Below, one piece after another: positions 1-6,408 of a stretch of 38,311 bases of DNA. The stretch's first letter is position 1. Each line of letters opens with the position of its first letter. The DNA comes from a virus. The stretch lies in IMG/VR virus record IMGVR_UViG_3300040801_005322, positions 1 to 38,311 of that record; one strand, given 5' to 3'. The notes beneath the pieces are model-generated. The model saw only the letters and a list, made by a program, of their open reading frames with translations, was not told the origin of the DNA and ran no database searches. The position numbers were made by a program, and so were the translations under genes.

Positions 1-1
1 A

Positions 2-169
2 AAGTTTGTTAATAAGAAAACTTCTGATTTGACTTCAATAGTTGGAATTGGCCCCAAAATAGCCAAAAAAATTCGTGATCATGGTCCTTATAATTCTTTA
101 GAAGAATTGCAGAACAATTTAGGTCAAAAACGCCCATTAAATTGGATAAGGGCTTTTAAACAACTGTAA
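2..169 (+). CDS. 3' end of a helix-hairpin-helix protein (5' part outside window)
   Basis: An open frame enters from the left edge and ends with TAA at 167-169, giving 55 residues. The core SIVGIGPKIAKKIRDHGPY is a helix-hairpin-helix motif: a hairpin of the GIGPK type with flanking helices, the fold that ComEA-like and DNA-repair proteins use for sequence-independent DNA backbone binding. The chain ends soon after this motif, so the motif is C-terminal. The rest of the protein is outside the window and the full identity cannot be given. It is the only gene here that looks like ordinary host or non-structural content on the left flank. Confidence 0.6.
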   Translation, partial: KFVNKKTSDLTSIVGIGPKIAKKIRDHGPYNSLEELQNNLGQKRPLNWIRAFKQL

Positions 170-421
170 AAATCTTTTTGGTTCCAATGCTAGAATGGTA
201 CGTTTATGCGAGGAACCACAATATTTAATATGAATTTGGATTTGAAATGTCAGTTTCTTAGGTGAACAGTTATGCCCCCATTTGTTGGAAGAGGAAAGAC
301 CTCTTCGTATCGGGTATTGGATTAAGCCGCTTTTTATCAGTGGAAAATTTTTATTCCAATTAACGCTCATCATCCGCATGATGAGCAAGCTAAGTATTAG
401 TATCATGTATTTATAGGTTAT
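170..421. other. Unassigned stretch, no convincing gene
   Basis: No frame here has both a good start and a good ribosome-binding site. One plus-strand frame is open from about 244 to 411 and reads like weak coding sequence, but it starts with no ATG. A minus-strand frame of 89 codons overlaps the helix-hairpin-helix gene and looks like chance. A 7-bp inverted repeat (TGGTTCC near 179, GGAACCA near 216) brackets about 30 bases. I see no tRNA. Confidence 0.3.
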
Positions 422-447
422 CTTTTACTGTTGATTAACAGTAAAAG
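422..447. repeat. Perfect 11-bp inverted repeat, 4-nt loop
   Basis: CTTTTACTGTT at 422-432 pairs exactly with AACAGTAAAAG at 437-447 around the loop GATT. No T-run follows on either strand, so a classical intrinsic terminator is unlikely. It lies 17 bases upstream of a small plus-strand open frame and could be an operator or an mRNA leader hairpin. Confidence 0.55.
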
Positions 448-463
448 CACGGATACACGTGCT

Positions 464-616
464 ATGGTGGAGAGCGTGGTACCACGCATAATCTATGGTA
501 GATTACCGCCAATATCACACAAAACACTCTTAACTTGCTTGGAAAGTTCATTAGAAAATAATCAAATGGACAAAAGTGAGAGAGTTGAGCTTTGGAAATT
601 TCTCTTAACCGGTTAA
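464..616 (+). CDS. Small hypothetical protein, 50 aa
   Basis: An ATG at 464 opens 50 codons ending in TAA at 614-616, just before a strong terminator at 622-657. That position is what a short transcription unit would show. The product is mixed polar with a helical, charged C-terminal half (LENNQMDKSERVELWKFL) and no membrane segment. No good Shine-Dalgarno sequence precedes the ATG. A TTG at 431 would extend it by 11 residues but lies inside the hairpin at 422-447. I do not recognise the protein, and it could be a chance frame. Confidence 0.35.
   Translation: MVESVVPRIIYGRLPPISHKTLLTCLESSLENNQMDKSERVELWKFLLTG
474..487. repeat. Perfect 14-bp palindrome
   Basis: GCGTGGTACCACGC reads identically on both strands. 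It shares the core GGTACC with the terminator stem at 622-649, so the two sites could pair in RNA or reflect a common origin. It sits within the small open frame starting at 464. A role as protein-binding site is possible but not shown. Confidence 0.4.
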
Positions 617-621
617 TCACG

Positions 622-657
622 AGGTGGTACCCATCATGGGGTACCACCTTTTTTTTT
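622..657 (+). terminator. Strong intrinsic terminator
   Basis: A perfect 11-bp stem (AGGTGGTACCC at 622-632 with GGGTACCACCT at 639-649), a 6-nt loop and then a run of nine T residues (649-657) form a textbook rho-independent terminator for plus-strand transcription. It begins 5 bases after the stop codon of the 50-codon frame at 464-616. Confidence 0.85.
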
Positions 658-666
658 GCCTACAGT

Positions 667-1016
667 ATGACATTAAGTCATAGCTGGATACCAAATGTGT
701 ATATGCTTTTGGTTAACTATGACAATAAATCATGGTATTTTATGTCAGTTGTTCATAAAAACCAGCATTAAATAAATCGCGATTTAGCCAAAGCTATTGA
801 TTTAAAAGGCTCCACCTTTTTTGGCACCAATCTTGATATAGTTGTATTTTACAAATGAATTTACATTGAAAATCATTTTTATTAGTTTATTTGGCAATAA
901 AAAGAGGGGTCATAGCCCCATCAAAATTCAGCATGGTGCTGGATGAATTTGAGAAGAACGAGGTTCCTAGCTATGAGCTGGGGAAAAGGACAGGTTTCTT
1001 TAAACCAAAACGTTAG
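667..1016 (+). pseudogene. Short coding-like frames, probably decayed gene(s)
   Basis: This stretch between the terminator and the 213-residue gene holds no long frame, but three short ones look coding-like. First is ATG 667 to TAA 769-771, 34 residues with the motif SWIPNVYMLLVNYDNKSW. After that stop the same frame continues for 28 codons (INRDLAKAIDLKGSTFFG and onward) to a TGA. A further frame, open from 870 and with a TTG at 891 and an ATG at 933, ends at TAG 1014-1016 and contains VLDEFEKNEVPSYELGKR. None has a convincing ribosome-binding site. They may be remnants of one or two genes broken by stops and indels, or very small genes. Confidence 0.3.
904..1006 (+). other. Cluster of four consecutive hairpins (possible structured RNA)
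   Basis: Four inverted repeats follow each other. They are GGGG/CCCC at 906-919 with a 6-nt interval, AATTCAGCA with TGC and TGAATT at 925-949 (a 4-nt bulge on one side), TTCCTAGCT with AGCTGGGGAA at 964-985, and GGTTT/AAACC at 993-1006. They lie 90 bases upstream of the ATG at 1096, in the leader of that gene. This could be a structured 5' leader or small RNA, but the same bases also carry a short coding-like frame. I recognise no known riboswitch or ribozyme consensus. Confidence 0.3.
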
Positions 1017-1095
1017 GCAATTTTTATAAAAAAATCAAGTAAATGGATTTGATTGATAATCAAAATCTCTCTAAACCAGGAGAAGGAGATGTTAT

Positions 1096-1737
1096 ATGAA
1101 ACAGAAACACGAAATAAACGAAGTGGTTTACTTTATTCGTAACTCGACCATTTGTCAAGGGGCCATAACAGGGGTCAAGTACAAATACGAAAAGGATGGA
1201 TTCATGTGCGAGCATGATGAGCCACCTACGGAAGTAGGTGCAGGAAAACCAATGCTCATATACAAATTATATGAGCTAGGAGAGCAAGGGGGTCGAGAGT
1301 GGGAATTTTTTATACCTGAATATAAAATATTTGGCTCGAAAGAAGCAGCCCAAACTTTCCTCGAGTTCAGCGTACATCAAGGGTACGCTGAACAAAAACA
1401 ACAGCCGAAATACCCACTAGGCTCCCATGTTTTTGTCATGGATGAAAACCGGATAGTCTGGGGAATCGTATACGCGATTCAGGTGAACTATCTCTTTTTG
1501 ATTTCAAAAAATCATCCCAATACGCAGCCGGGAGTGTCTTACAAAATTATCGTCCCCGCTTACATAGATGAGGGGGAGGACGATTGGAACCTAAAAGAAG
1601 CGTTTCTTGATTTGAAGTATGAGGATGAAGTTCATACCAACTTGGAGGATTTGCTAGATGGTATGGTCCAAAAATTTTTTGATGATAATGTCGACGACAT
1701 AGTCGGTGAAAACCCCGACAACAACATACCCTGGTAA
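1096..1737 (+). CDS. Hypothetical protein, 213 aa, with an internal duplication
   Basis: The start is well supported by AGGAGAAGGAG a few bases upstream of the ATG at 1096. The product is soluble, acidic at the C-terminus (aspartate-rich last 30 residues) and has no membrane segment. Residues 5-30 (EINEVVYFIRNSTICQGAI) and 104-131 (YPLGSHVFVMDENRIVWGIV) follow the same pattern: aromatic or hydrophobic strand, short turn, I/V-x-x-G-x-I/V, second strand ending in a tyrosine. This looks like two copies of a small beta-barrel (SH3/KOW-like) fold. I cannot assign a family. It opens the plus-strand group 1096-3757, whose spacing suggests co-transcription. Confidence 0.7.
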   Translation: MKQKHEINEVVYFIRNSTICQGAITGVKYKYEKDGFMCEHDEPPTEVGAGKPMLIYKLYELGEQGGREWEFFIPEYKIFGSKEAAQTFLEFSVHQGYAEQKQQPKYPLGSHVFVMDENRIVWGIVYAIQVNYLFLISKNHPNTQPGVSYKIIVPAYIDEGEDDWNLKEAFLDLKYEDEVHTNLEDLLDGMVQKFFDDNVDDIVGENPDNNIPW

Positions 1738-1748
1738 TAAAAAAATAG

Positions 1749-1777
1749 CTTACAACTAACAAGTAGTTAGTTGTAAG
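1749..1777. terminator. Perfect 12-bp hairpin between genes
   Basis: CTTACAACTAAC (1749-1760) pairs with GTTAGTTGTAAG (1766-1777) around a 5-nt loop, beginning 12 bases after the stop at 1735-1737. The plus strand continues TCTCTTC rather than a clean T-run, so termination would be partial. The minus strand has a T-rich flank. It may be an attenuator or an RNA-processing site between the two genes. Confidence 0.45.
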
Positions 1778-1816
1778 TCTCTTCACTAACCCTAATCTTA
1801 TAAGGAGATTAAGTCA

Positions 1817-2155
1817 ATGGTTAAAACACCAGCACAAGAGCGCCGCGAAACACAACAGGCTCAAAGACACGGAATATTTTGGCACGCCATTTTAAAGGAG
1901 AAAATGTCCGTTTTAAAAGCCATAAAACCGGAGAAAAAACACCACATAAAAGAATGCCACACGTTCTCCCGGCAAAATCACCTGGAAGAGGTTTGGATTC
2001 GATTGAGCCAAGGAATGACTCAAAAACAGTTTTTGGATTTATTTTACCCAACAACTGTTTTAAATAGTTTTTGGATAAAAAAGTCATTTGAAAATGACAA
2101 ACGGTTTGGCAAACTGCGTCATCAATTGGTTCAACAATCCTTAATAGGAGGTTGA
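1817..2155 (+). CDS. Hypothetical basic protein, 112 aa
   Basis: The ATG at 1817 is preceded by AAGGAG at good distance. The product is rich in lysine, arginine and histidine in its first half (QERRETQQAQRHG, KPEKKHHIKE) and predicted helical in its second half (EEVWIRLSQGMTQKQFLDLF), with no membrane segment. The charge suggests nucleic-acid or phosphate contact, but this is inference only. It ends at TGA 2153-2155, two bases before the next ATG, and the ribosome-binding site of that gene (AGGAGG) lies inside its last codons, so the two are very likely translated in one operon. No family recognised. Confidence 0.6.
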   Translation: MVKTPAQERRETQQAQRHGIFWHAILKEKMSVLKAIKPEKKHHIKECHTFSRQNHLEEVWIRLSQGMTQKQFLDLFYPTTVLNSFWIKKSFENDKRFGKLRHQLVQQSLIGG

Positions 2156-2157
2156 CC

Positions 2158-2430
2158 ATGTTAGAAAAACAACCTGAATTAGAGACAACCCCTCTTGAAC
2201 CTTTAGAATGTATATTTGCGCCAATACCTGACGATTATCAACCGTCAAAAAATTTTTTGGCAATTAACTCTGATGGAGATGTGTTTACTGTGATGGATAA
2301 TACCGTTAAGGCCATGTTGAAAAACAACAATGACCTACACTGGGATATCCACAATCATGGGAAATATTGTTCTATCATATTGATAGATGTGGCGAATGGT
2401 CGTTTGATAGAAAATCTTAATCCTGATTAA
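2158..2430 (+). CDS. Hypothetical protein, 90 aa
   Basis: I chose the ATG at 2158 because AGGAGG at 2146-2151 lies 6 bases upstream; an in-frame TTG at 2152 is too close to it. The 90-residue product is acidic, starts with a disordered-looking proline/glutamate-rich segment (ELETTPLEPLE) and has a compact middle with alternating hydrophobic residues (NFLAINSDGDVFTVMDN). The histidine-rich HWDIHNHGKY at residues 61-70 could bind metal, but no known signature is complete. It follows the 112-residue gene by 2 bases. Function unknown. Confidence 0.6.
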   Translation: MLEKQPELETTPLEPLECIFAPIPDDYQPSKNFLAINSDGDVFTVMDNTVKAMLKNNNDLHWDIHNHGKYCSIILIDVANGRLIENLNPD

Positions 2431-2443
2431 ACAGCACCAAATT

Positions 2444-2466
2444 AACGTCCAGTCATCCTGGACGTT
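2444..2466. repeat. 9-bp inverted repeat in a gene leader
   Basis: AACGTCCAG (2444-2452) pairs with CTGGACGTT (2458-2466) around TCATC. It lies 14 bases after the TAA of the 90-residue gene and 10 bases before the ATG at 2477. No T-run follows, so it is more likely a leader hairpin affecting translation of the membrane protein than a terminator. Confidence 0.45.
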
Positions 2467-2476
2467 GTTAGGGATT

Positions 2477-3757
2477 ATGACCATGATATCTACTACTATT
2501 TTAAATGACGGTGCGCAATCGGTAAAAATACCTCTTTCTGATCGAAAGGGAAAATTTCTTGCTATATTGGTTACAACAGTAGCTATAGCCATTCCAATGT
2601 TATTAAATTTTCGATATGGCACTGAAATGTGGACATCGGAATGGATAATTTGGAATATTTTAGGGGGTATTATTTTTTTATTATTTGATATAACGAAAAT
2701 TTATTTCGCATTAAAATATGCCATCTTTTATTGGATTGTCAAAATATACATATTAGCGTGGGCTAATATCGTTTTATTTTTAGTTTTAACAATACTTAGT
2801 ATTGCTATCACTGCCTCCTTTTGGCATCTCCAAAATAATCAAGCACATATAGCAAATATCGAGAATGAACCAATCATTCAAGAATTAATTCAGCAACGAG
2901 ATGATATTCAAGCTAGAATTGATGGCCTGCTCATTACATCTAATGGTACAAATACTCTTGAAGTTAATGCTGCCAGAGATGCATTTGAGACGTTTAAACT
3001 CAAAAAAACAAAAAACTCACAGGGACAAGAGGTCTTAATTGGGGATTACATTATTGGGGAATGTGAAAACCCAAATAAAGGCTATTATAACAAAAAACAT
3101 TGCGCAGAGTACTTATCTTTAAAAAAAGCAATAAACTTAGCCAAAAGTGGTGCCGCAAAGCAAGCATTAATTGCTAATTTACAAGCAAAAAAGGGTGAAA
3201 TTAACGAAAAAATTATTCAACGTAAACGAGATTTGCTGAATAAAAAACCCTTTTTTCACATGTTTTATATATCATTAGGAATAGCAATTTTATTGGAATT
3301 ATTAGGATTTACATTGAAAATTTCAATGTATGTTTCTGATTCTAAAAACATAGCCATTGCAATTGCAAGATTTGGCACTCAAACTCCTCTTCAACAGGAG
3401 GAGGTAATTTATATCACCCCAAACGGTGCAGTTTTACAAAGTGAACAATCAGACTCGTTCGCTCTCACACAAGATAAGCCTAAAACACAACAAGAAGAAA
3501 AAACAAAATTTTCCTCACCGATGGAACCTGACAATTTCAATAAATTAAAACCGTTAATGGTTGATGCCATCAAAAAAGCTATCGAAAGCGGTGAGTTAAC
3601 CGGTAAATTACCCCAGCATAAAATCCAAGAGTATCTTGTTAACCAAGGTTTTTCATGTGGGCTTGGTGGTGGAAAACTAGGAACAATTGTGGAAAAATTA
3701 AAGGATTTGGGTTTGGTTGTACTCGATGGGAGTCGTAGCGTAAGGGTTGCGACATAA
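2477..3757 (+). CDS. Multi-pass membrane protein with C-terminal winged-helix-like domain, ~426 aa
   Basis: Starts are possible at ATG 2477 or ATG 2483; neither has a strong Shine-Dalgarno sequence, and a hairpin lies just upstream. The N-terminal ~120 residues carry several hydrophobic helices (LAILVTTVAIAIPMLLNF, IIWNILGGIIFLLF, IVLFLVLTILSIAITASF). About 150 mostly polar, helical residues follow, likely coiled coil outside the membrane, and then another hydrophobic helix (FYISLGIAILLELLGF). The last ~75 residues (from about MEPDNFNKLKPLMVDAI) look like a winged helix: three helices, GLGGGKLGTIVEKLKDLG and a beta-hairpin. A membrane anchor joined to a possible DNA-binding tail suggests sensing or tethering, which is inference. 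It converges on the phage structural cluster. Confidence 0.65.
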   Translation: MTMISTTILNDGAQSVKIPLSDRKGKFLAILVTTVAIAIPMLLNFRYGTEMWTSEWIIWNILGGIIFLLFDITKIYFALKYAIFYWIVKIYILAWANIVLFLVLTILSIAITASFWHLQNNQAHIANIENEPIIQELIQQRDDIQARIDGLLITSNGTNTLEVNAARDAFETFKLKKTKNSQGQEVLIGDYIIGECENPNKGYYNKKHCAEYLSLKKAINLAKSGAAKQALIANLQAKKGEINEKIIQRKRDLLNKKPFFHMFYISLGIAILLELLGFTLKISMYVSDSKNIAIAIARFGTQTPLQQEEVIYITPNGAVLQSEQSDSFALTQDKPKTQQEEKTKFSSPMEPDNFNKLKPLMVDAIKKAIESGELTGKLPQHKIQEYLVNQGFSCGLGGGKLGTIVEKLKDLGLVVLDGSRSVRVAT

Positions 3758-3791
3758 ATTACACACTCGCTCGGAGTAAAGTTTGCATTGA

Positions 3792-6158
3792 TTAAGCGGT
3801 TTTTAATTCATCAAGCAATTGCTTTTTCAACTCAGGAGGCAATTTCCATTGTGTTTGTTGAATCATCCGTTCCTTTTGCACGCTCGCTCCGGGTTTATAA
3901 TCAAACCCTGGGGTGATTGCTTTGTTTAATTGCTTCTTTTGACCTGTAACAGGGTCAATAACAATACGATAACCAATATTATTTAGTGTTTTTCTAATTT
4001 CAGTTTGAGGAGTTACTCGAAATCTTTGGCGGGTCATTTGCTCGCCATCAAGGCTGATCACTTTACAACGACACCGATAACCCAATGGTGGGGAATGGAA
4101 ATCCCAAAAAGCATCTTTAACCGGCCTAGTTGTGCCAGATAACATGCGATGATTGGGGCGCACCCTATTATCACCCACTGTCACATAACGCAAATAGGGT
4201 CGGGTTTCCACATTTTCCATAATATGGTCCCAATGACCCGCTGCCCTTGCCGTAGACATTTGGGTGTCAAAAATAACATTGGTACGCCATCCACGTTCTC
4301 CCTTGTACCCCCAGCCATGTTTGGCCACAATCTGATCAAAATTTTTCCGAAAATCTTGGATGGTTTCCCCATTTTTTAGGGCTTTTAAAGTAGCAACGTG
4401 TAAATCATTCAATAATTCTGTTTGGGTAACTCCAGCTACTACAAAAGCCCAACCATGTTGCTGGGCCTGTAAATCATTCCATTTTTGCGTAGGTATCTTA
4501 ATTTTCTGTTGTAAATAATCCACAGCTTCATCAAACGGTAACTCATTCAAGGTAATTTGAGTGTTAAAATTGAAATTATCCACCGGTTGTTTCATTTCCC
4601 AAATTCCAACCAGTCCCCCAATCAATAAGCCTTGTTCAAGTTTTTTAATTAGTTTTTTTTTATCCAATTGCTGATAAAGTTTTGCCAAGTTTCCTTGAAA
4701 CTCTTCTAAATTGGTAACATCATCCAAAACTTCTGCAATTTCACCCAACGGTAATAACGATTCCGCCTCTTGACCACCCTTAAATGCCAATTGCTCTAAG
4801 GAATCAGCCGAAATTAGAAGATTTTTATCAGGGTTTGCACTAAACGATTTTTGCGTTTTTTGCGTGAGAATTTGTTTCTCACCTATTCCATTGACGCCAT
4901 CAGAATTCATAGGTTCGTGATCATTTTTTTTGCCAATGAGTGATTCATTTGTTTCATTTGGAATCCGGTTATCAACCAAAGTGGCTTCCCCTTCTTTCGC
5001 CATTGGTACTCCAGTTTTTTCATGAACAAACGATATGGGTGTGGTCTTGCCAATAAGCGATTTAGTTGTGGTGAAGAAGTCTGCCCATTCCTTATTTGGT
5101 TTATCTTCTAGGATAAAAAGGTTTTGGGGTGCATTTGCACCAGGATAATTTAAAGCAACTATATTTTCCAAAAATATATTCGCATGAGGGTTATGCATTA
5201 ATATTGAATGCAAAATAAATTCTTGACTACTTGTCAAATGACCTTCAACAGCCGCAAAAGAACCTTCTTGGAAATTAGATATTAATGATTCCCGATTTAA
5301 TAACACGGAAATAGCATTATCAAGATAACGAATCTCTTCTAGCGACAATTGCCCATTATTTTTAGCTTCTCTAAATTCTATTTCAGCCCCGTTAGGGATA
5401 ACAGCGATACTATTATCTACCATTTTAGTTAATTCATCTCTCAACTTCTTTTGTAATGTATCGTTAGTACCCTCTCGATATTTAGCAATAACCCATGGTT
5501 TACTAAATGCCTCGACTAGCTTCGCTAAAGCTTTTAATCCATTGTATTTTAATACAATAATCCAATATAAACTGGAAAATATAGAAACGCCATAAGGACG
5601 TAAATTATTACTTAAATGGGTGGTAATAATAAATTTATAGGGATAATCACTTAATAACTCGCCTATTTCAGGCTGTTTTTTAGTTAAAATTCTAGGATTA
5701 AATTGTGTGTCAAAAACAATCCGTTGAGGTGAAATTTCTACTATTTTTGCCGGAATAATATGATTTTTTCCATCCCATTTTACATCTTGATAGACTATTT
5801 CTTGAACTTTACATCCACTGTACTTAGTAGAATAAAAACCCCAAATCAATTCGATAAAATGCATTTTATATTTTTTCAAATATTTAGCAGTGAAATCCGC
5901 TGCTTCTTTATCCATTCCAGATAATTCTGCACTATTATGGTCAGGCAATCTATATTCAATATTACATACTTGGGTATAAGCCACCTCTATCAATGAGAGT
6001 ACCTTGGGTTCCCTAATTATCTTTTCCCAAACCTCATCAAATTTTCCAAGTTTTTTGAATAGGTCATCAACCGGTGGCAATATACTCAAATCTTCATCAC
6101 CATCTGGACCGTTAGCTAATGACCCAATTGTTTCATATAAGAATTTGTCGTAATTCAT
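3792..6158 (-). CDS. Portal protein (Mu gp29/DUF935) fused to Mu F-like minor head protein, 788 aa
   Basis: Residues ~1-430 match the DUF935 portal family: FYSTKYSGCKVQEIVY, then RPYGVSIFSSLYWIIVLKYN, and a typical KPWVIAKYREGTND region followed by AVIPNGAEIEF. The portal is the dodecameric ring through which the terminase packages DNA. A low-complexity linker (~400-490) leads to the Mu F domain (~500-700), shown by PFDEAVDYLQQKIKIPTQKW, FVVAGVTQTEL and the signature HRMLSG...FWDFHSPPLGYRCRC near residue 690. In Mu these are two genes (29 and 30). Here they are one chain, as in some relatives. The start overlaps the preceding 83-residue gene by the 4 bases ATGA. The location downstream of the tape measure is unusual, since portal genes normally follow the terminase. 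Confidence 0.9.
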   Translation of the reverse strand: MNYDKFLYETIGSLANGPDGDEDLSILPPVDDLFKKLGKFDEVWEKIIREPKVLSLIEVAYTQVCNIEYRLPDHNSAELSGMDKEAADFTAKYLKKYKMHFIELIWGFYSTKYSGCKVQEIVYQDVKWDGKNHIIPAKIVEISPQRIVFDTQFNPRILTKKQPEIGELLSDYPYKFIITTHLSNNLRPYGVSIFSSLYWIIVLKYNGLKALAKLVEAFSKPWVIAKYREGTNDTLQKKLRDELTKMVDNSIAVIPNGAEIEFREAKNNGQLSLEEIRYLDNAISVLLNRESLISNFQEGSFAAVEGHLTSSQEFILHSILMHNPHANIFLENIVALNYPGANAPQNLFILEDKPNKEWADFFTTTKSLIGKTTPISFVHEKTGVPMAKEGEATLVDNRIPNETNESLIGKKNDHEPMNSDGVNGIGEKQILTQKTQKSFSANPDKNLLISADSLEQLAFKGGQEAESLLPLGEIAEVLDDVTNLEEFQGNLAKLYQQLDKKKLIKKLEQGLLIGGLVGIWEMKQPVDNFNFNTQITLNELPFDEAVDYLQQKIKIPTQKWNDLQAQQHGWAFVVAGVTQTELLNDLHVATLKALKNGETIQDFRKNFDQIVAKHGWGYKGERGWRTNVIFDTQMSTARAAGHWDHIMENVETRPYLRYVTVGDNRVRPNHRMLSGTTRPVKDAFWDFHSPPLGYRCRCKVISLDGEQMTRQRFRVTPQTEIRKTLNNIGYRIVIDPVTGQKKQLNKAITPGFDYKPGASVQKERMIQQTQWKLPPELKKQLLDELKTA

Positions 6159-6406
6159 TGTTCTTTTTTCACCAACGCAATTTGGTGCTTTTCAAAGGCA
6201 TTTTCAATTGTCTTTATTTTTTCACTACACTCTTTTACAAACTCCAAATGTTTTTTATTTAATTCCTTATACCGGTTTTCCCAGTATATTCCCCTTATTT
6301 CTATTACAACTAACATGATTCCCATCAAAAGCATAACTATAACTATACTAATAGCCATTATATCTATGTTGTTTAATATATTTTTTTTAAAGGTACTGCG
6401 ACTCAT
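6155..6406 (-). CDS. Small single-pass membrane protein, 83 aa
   Basis: One hydrophobic helix at residues ~16-37 (MAISIVIVMLLMGIMLVVI) follows a short basic N-terminus; the rest is a charged, probably coiled-coil helix (KELNKKHLEFVKECSEKIK). The gene starts 2 bases after the tape measure stop and overlaps the portal start by 4 bases, so translation is coupled. The N-terminal anchor plus coiled coil resembles inner-membrane spanins and holin-accessory proteins in layout, but no partner outer-membrane lipoprotein or endolysin is seen nearby. The function remains open. Confidence 0.65.
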   Translation of the reverse strand: MSRSTFKKNILNNIDIMAISIVIVMLLMGIMLVVIEIRGIYWENRYKELNKKHLEFVKECSEKIKTIENAFEKHQIALVKKEQ

Positions 6407-6408
6407 TT

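Noticed and set aside
137-406. 89-codon minus-strand frame
   Set aside because: Overlaps the helix-hairpin-helix gene end, lacks a ribosome-binding site and has no protein-like pattern.
925-985. Hammerhead ribozyme
   Set aside because: CTGGATGA resembles the core CTGATGA but has an extra base, and the required GAAA element is not in place.
1821-2159. 112-codon minus-strand frame opposite the 112-residue gene
   Set aside because: The plus-strand frame has a good Shine-Dalgarno sequence and operon context; the minus one has neither and is rich in unlikely runs.
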